64,000 bases of DNA from CAVPLM01 sp963713545 (GTDB lineage: Bacteria > Actinomycetota > Thermoleophilia > RBG-16-64-13): the NCBI GenBank assembly GCA_963713545.1, contig CAVQME010000002.1, positions 310,001 through 374,000 of the forward strand. Reading direction: 5' to 3'. Positions 62,373 through 64,000 of this stretch are shown in pieces; position 1 is the first letter of the stretch, and each line of letters starts with the position of its first letter. The position numbers and the translations under genes were made by a program. The notes under the pieces were generated by a model. That model did not search any database, was not told the DNA's origin, and saw only the letters and a list, made by a program, of their open reading frames with translations.

Positions 62373-62503
62373 CTTCACGGGCGCGCGGGCGGTAAGGTAG
62401 ACCGACTGTGCCTTGGTGAGAGTGCTTCCCCGTTGCGGGATGGGGCAGGCCGCGGTGTCTCTCTGGCAGAGCCGGGCGGGTAACGGTATCGCGCGGGCTG
62501 GAC

Positions 62504-63739
62504 CTAGGCCGGTAGTGGTGTCTCGCCGCGCCGAGCGCGCACGGCGCGAGCGATGTTGTCCAGGATTATCTCGGCGATGGTCTCCTTCGGCGCCTTCTCC
62601 ACCAGTACCTCGGCGTCCGGCGTCAGGATGCGCACCTCGTTGTAGTCGGAATCGAAGCCGATGTCGGTGCGCGAGATATCGTTGAAGACGATCATGTCGA
62701 GATGCTTGCGCTCCATCTTCGCGCGTGCCCGCTCCAGACCCTCCAAGCCGTATTCGGCAGCGAAGCCCACCAAGAACTGACCCTTGTGGTGCGCAGACAC
62801 GTCGCAGAGTATGTCGGTGGTCGCCTCGAGCTCGATGGCCCACTCGTCTCGGCCCTTGCCGATCTTGCCCCCGGCCGGCCCGTCGGCCACTCGGTAATCG
62901 GCCACGGCCGCAGCCATGATGAGGATGTCGGTGTCGGGCAGACGTTTCATGACCTCGGCATGCATCTCGCCGGCCGTGGGTGTCTCGGTCTGCCGGACCC
63001 CAGGCGCCGCAGGCATGTCCACGTTCGCCTCGATAAGATCCACCATGGCACCCCGGTCGAACGCCGCCCGGGCAAGAGCGAACCCCATCTTCCCGGAGCT
63101 GCGATTGCCGATGAACCGCACCGCGTCGATCGGCTCTCTGGTGCCGCCGGCCGTGATCACCACACGCAGACCCCGCAGGTCGCGCTTTCTCTGCACCTGC
63201 AATCGCAGCTTCACTTCGGCCACGATGCTGTCGGGTTCCGCCATGCGGCCCCAGCCGTAGTCGCCGCAGGCCAACTCACCCGCACTAGGCTCGACCACGA
63301 AGACGCCCCGCTCCCGCAGCAGGTCGACGTTGCGCTGAGTAGCCGGGTGCTCCCACATGTTGGTGTTCATGGCGGGAGCGACCACCACGGTCTTGGCAAA
63401 CGCGAGGTACATGGACGTGAGGAGATTGTCGGCTATGCCGTTGGCCATCTTGGCCAGCGTGTTGGCGGTAGCCGGCGCTATGACCATGATGTCGGCCTCT
63501 TGGCTGTCTTCGACGTGGGTGATGCGCGAATCGGCGCGCATCTCGCTGACGTCGTCCAGCCGCACAGGATGCGTCGACAGCGCCTCAAAGGTCATGGGAG
63601 TGATGAAACTGGTGGCCGCCCGGGTCATGATCACCCGGACTTCCATGCCCGCCTTCTGGAACCCCCGCAGCAGCTCAGCGGCTTTGTAAGCGGCGATCCC
63701 TCCAGTCACCCCCAGGAGGACTACCGGCCGCTCAGCCAT
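62504..63739 (-). CDS. coaBC: Bifunctional phosphopantothenoylcysteine decarboxylase/synthetase
   Basis: Makes 4'-phosphopantetheine for CoA. The CoaC half has GVTGGIAAYKAAELLRGF, PAMNTNMWEHPA and the catalytic Cys in ELACGDYGWGRM. The CoaB half has GGTREPIDAVRFIGNRSSGKMG and NDISRTDIGFDSDYNEV. 411 aa. It follows rpoZ by 19 bp, the common order. Confidence 0.96.
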   Translation of the reverse strand: MAERPVVLLGVTGGIAAYKAAELLRGFQKAGMEVRVIMTRAATSFITPMTFEALSTHPVRLDDVSEMRADSRITHVEDSQEADIMVIAPATANTLAKMANGIADNLLTSMYLAFAKTVVVAPAMNTNMWEHPATQRNVDLLRERGVFVVEPSAGELACGDYGWGRMAEPDSIVAEVKLRLQVQRKRDLRGLRVVITAGGTREPIDAVRFIGNRSSGKMGFALARAAFDRGAMVDLIEANVDMPAAPGVRQTETPTAGEMHAEVMKRLPDTDILIMAAAVADYRVADGPAGGKIGKGRDEWAIELEATTDILCDVSAHHKGQFLVGFAAEYGLEGLERARAKMERKHLDMIVFNDISRTDIGFDSDYNEVRILTPDAEVLVEKAPKETIAEIILDNIARAVRARRGETPLPA

Positions 63740-63758
63740 CAGAGGCTCCTTGCTCTCC

Positions 63759-63989
63759 CTACTGGCGGGTCGGGCGCAGTCTGTATGCGATCTCGCCCCT
63801 GGCCACCTCGGCCATGGCGATGCTGAGGTAATTCTTAGAGAAGCTTGCGACTAGCGGAGGAGCGAAGCTGTCGAGCGCCCCACCCTCGCCGAGACTGTGG
63901 TAGTAGCTGTTTATTTGCCGGGCCCGTTTGGCGGTAACCATGACGGCCGTGTAACGGTTGGGCTCTTCGGTCTCTTCCTCACGAGTCAA
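63759..63989 (-). CDS. rpoZ: RNA polymerase omega subunit, start uncertain at window edge
   Basis: Small subunit that helps assemble RNA polymerase. RYTAVMVTAKRARQINSYYHSL and LSIAMAEVARGEIAYRL match the family. 76 aa from TTG 63989, which has no good ribosome-binding site. The frame stays open to base 64000, so the true start may lie outside the window. Confidence 0.9.
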   Translation of the reverse strand: MTREEETEEPNRYTAVMVTAKRARQINSYYHSLGEGGALDSFAPPLVASFSKNYLSIAMAEVARGEIAYRLRPTRQ

Positions 63990-64000
63990 GGAAAGACCCG

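Overview
This 64-kb window is a gene-dense, high-GC stretch of a bacterial chromosome. It is almost entirely the conserved core of translation, RNA decay, envelope, isoprenoid and chromosome-maintenance genes. Gene content and order point to a member of the Actinomycetota: recA-recX-rny, a WhiG-type sigma gene beside rpsB-tsf, SMC-FtsY-Ffh-rpsP-KH-rimM-trmD-rplS-lepB-rnhB, and short tandem gene overlaps with GTG starts. The selenouridine synthase, cell-wall-binding type 2 repeats and a Thr/Ala-rich lipoprotein linker would fit a deep, possibly anaerobic lineage (Coriobacteriia- or Thermoleophilia-like). That placement is inference and is not proven by the sequence.

Nearly everything is transcribed on the minus strand, so the biological order runs from high to low coordinates. 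Region by region: rpoZ and coaBC (63.99-62.5 kb); a plus-strand island with an orphan branched-chain-type solute-binding lipoprotein and the primary sigma factor rpoD (62.3-59.5 kb); plsX-acpP-rnc-smc-ftsY (59.1-52.2 kb); ffh-rpsP-khpA-rimM-trmD-lepB-rplS-lepB-rnhB (52.1-46.4 kb); an accessory pair, a CMAS/CNMT-like methyltransferase and a plus-strand MutY-like glycosylase (46.3-44.25 kb); yraN-comM-dprA-xerC-whiG (44.2-39.0 kb); rpsB-tsf-pyrH-frr-uppS-cdsA-dxr-rseP-ispG-proS (38.8-28.4 kb); rimP-nusA-ylxR-infB-ylxP-rbfA-nrnA-truB-ribF (28.2-19.6 kb); a cell-wall L,D-transpeptidase, then rpsO-pnp-M16 peptidase-dapB-rnj-ftsK-mnmH-rodZ-rimO-pgsA-thpR-recA-recX-rny (19.3 kb to the left edge). Genes overlap by 1-20 nt at many junctions, so long polycistronic transcripts with translational coupling are likely. 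The few promoters visible are mostly good sigma-70 matches, in front of rimP, rplS, ffh and rpoD.

No prophage, IS element, CRISPR array, tRNA or rRNA gene was seen. The notable observations lie inside or beside housekeeping genes. (1) A perfect CGAAC-N4-GTTCG SOS box sits in the spacer of the most distal of three tandem rpoD promoters, while recA lacks that box and is instead flanked by a 20-bp inverted repeat. (2) One-base frameshifts occur in infB and in rimM. (3) A MutY-like glycosylase lacks the Fe-S cysteines and the catalytic Asp. (4) NusA carries a Cys3His tail. (5) The nusA operon leader has a terminator-like hairpin. (6) A CWB2x3-PG-binding-YkuD fusion is present. (7) A selenouridine synthase is embedded in the ftsK operon. 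(8) Several core proteins carry in-frame low-complexity expansions (RimO, RpsB, XerC, IF2).
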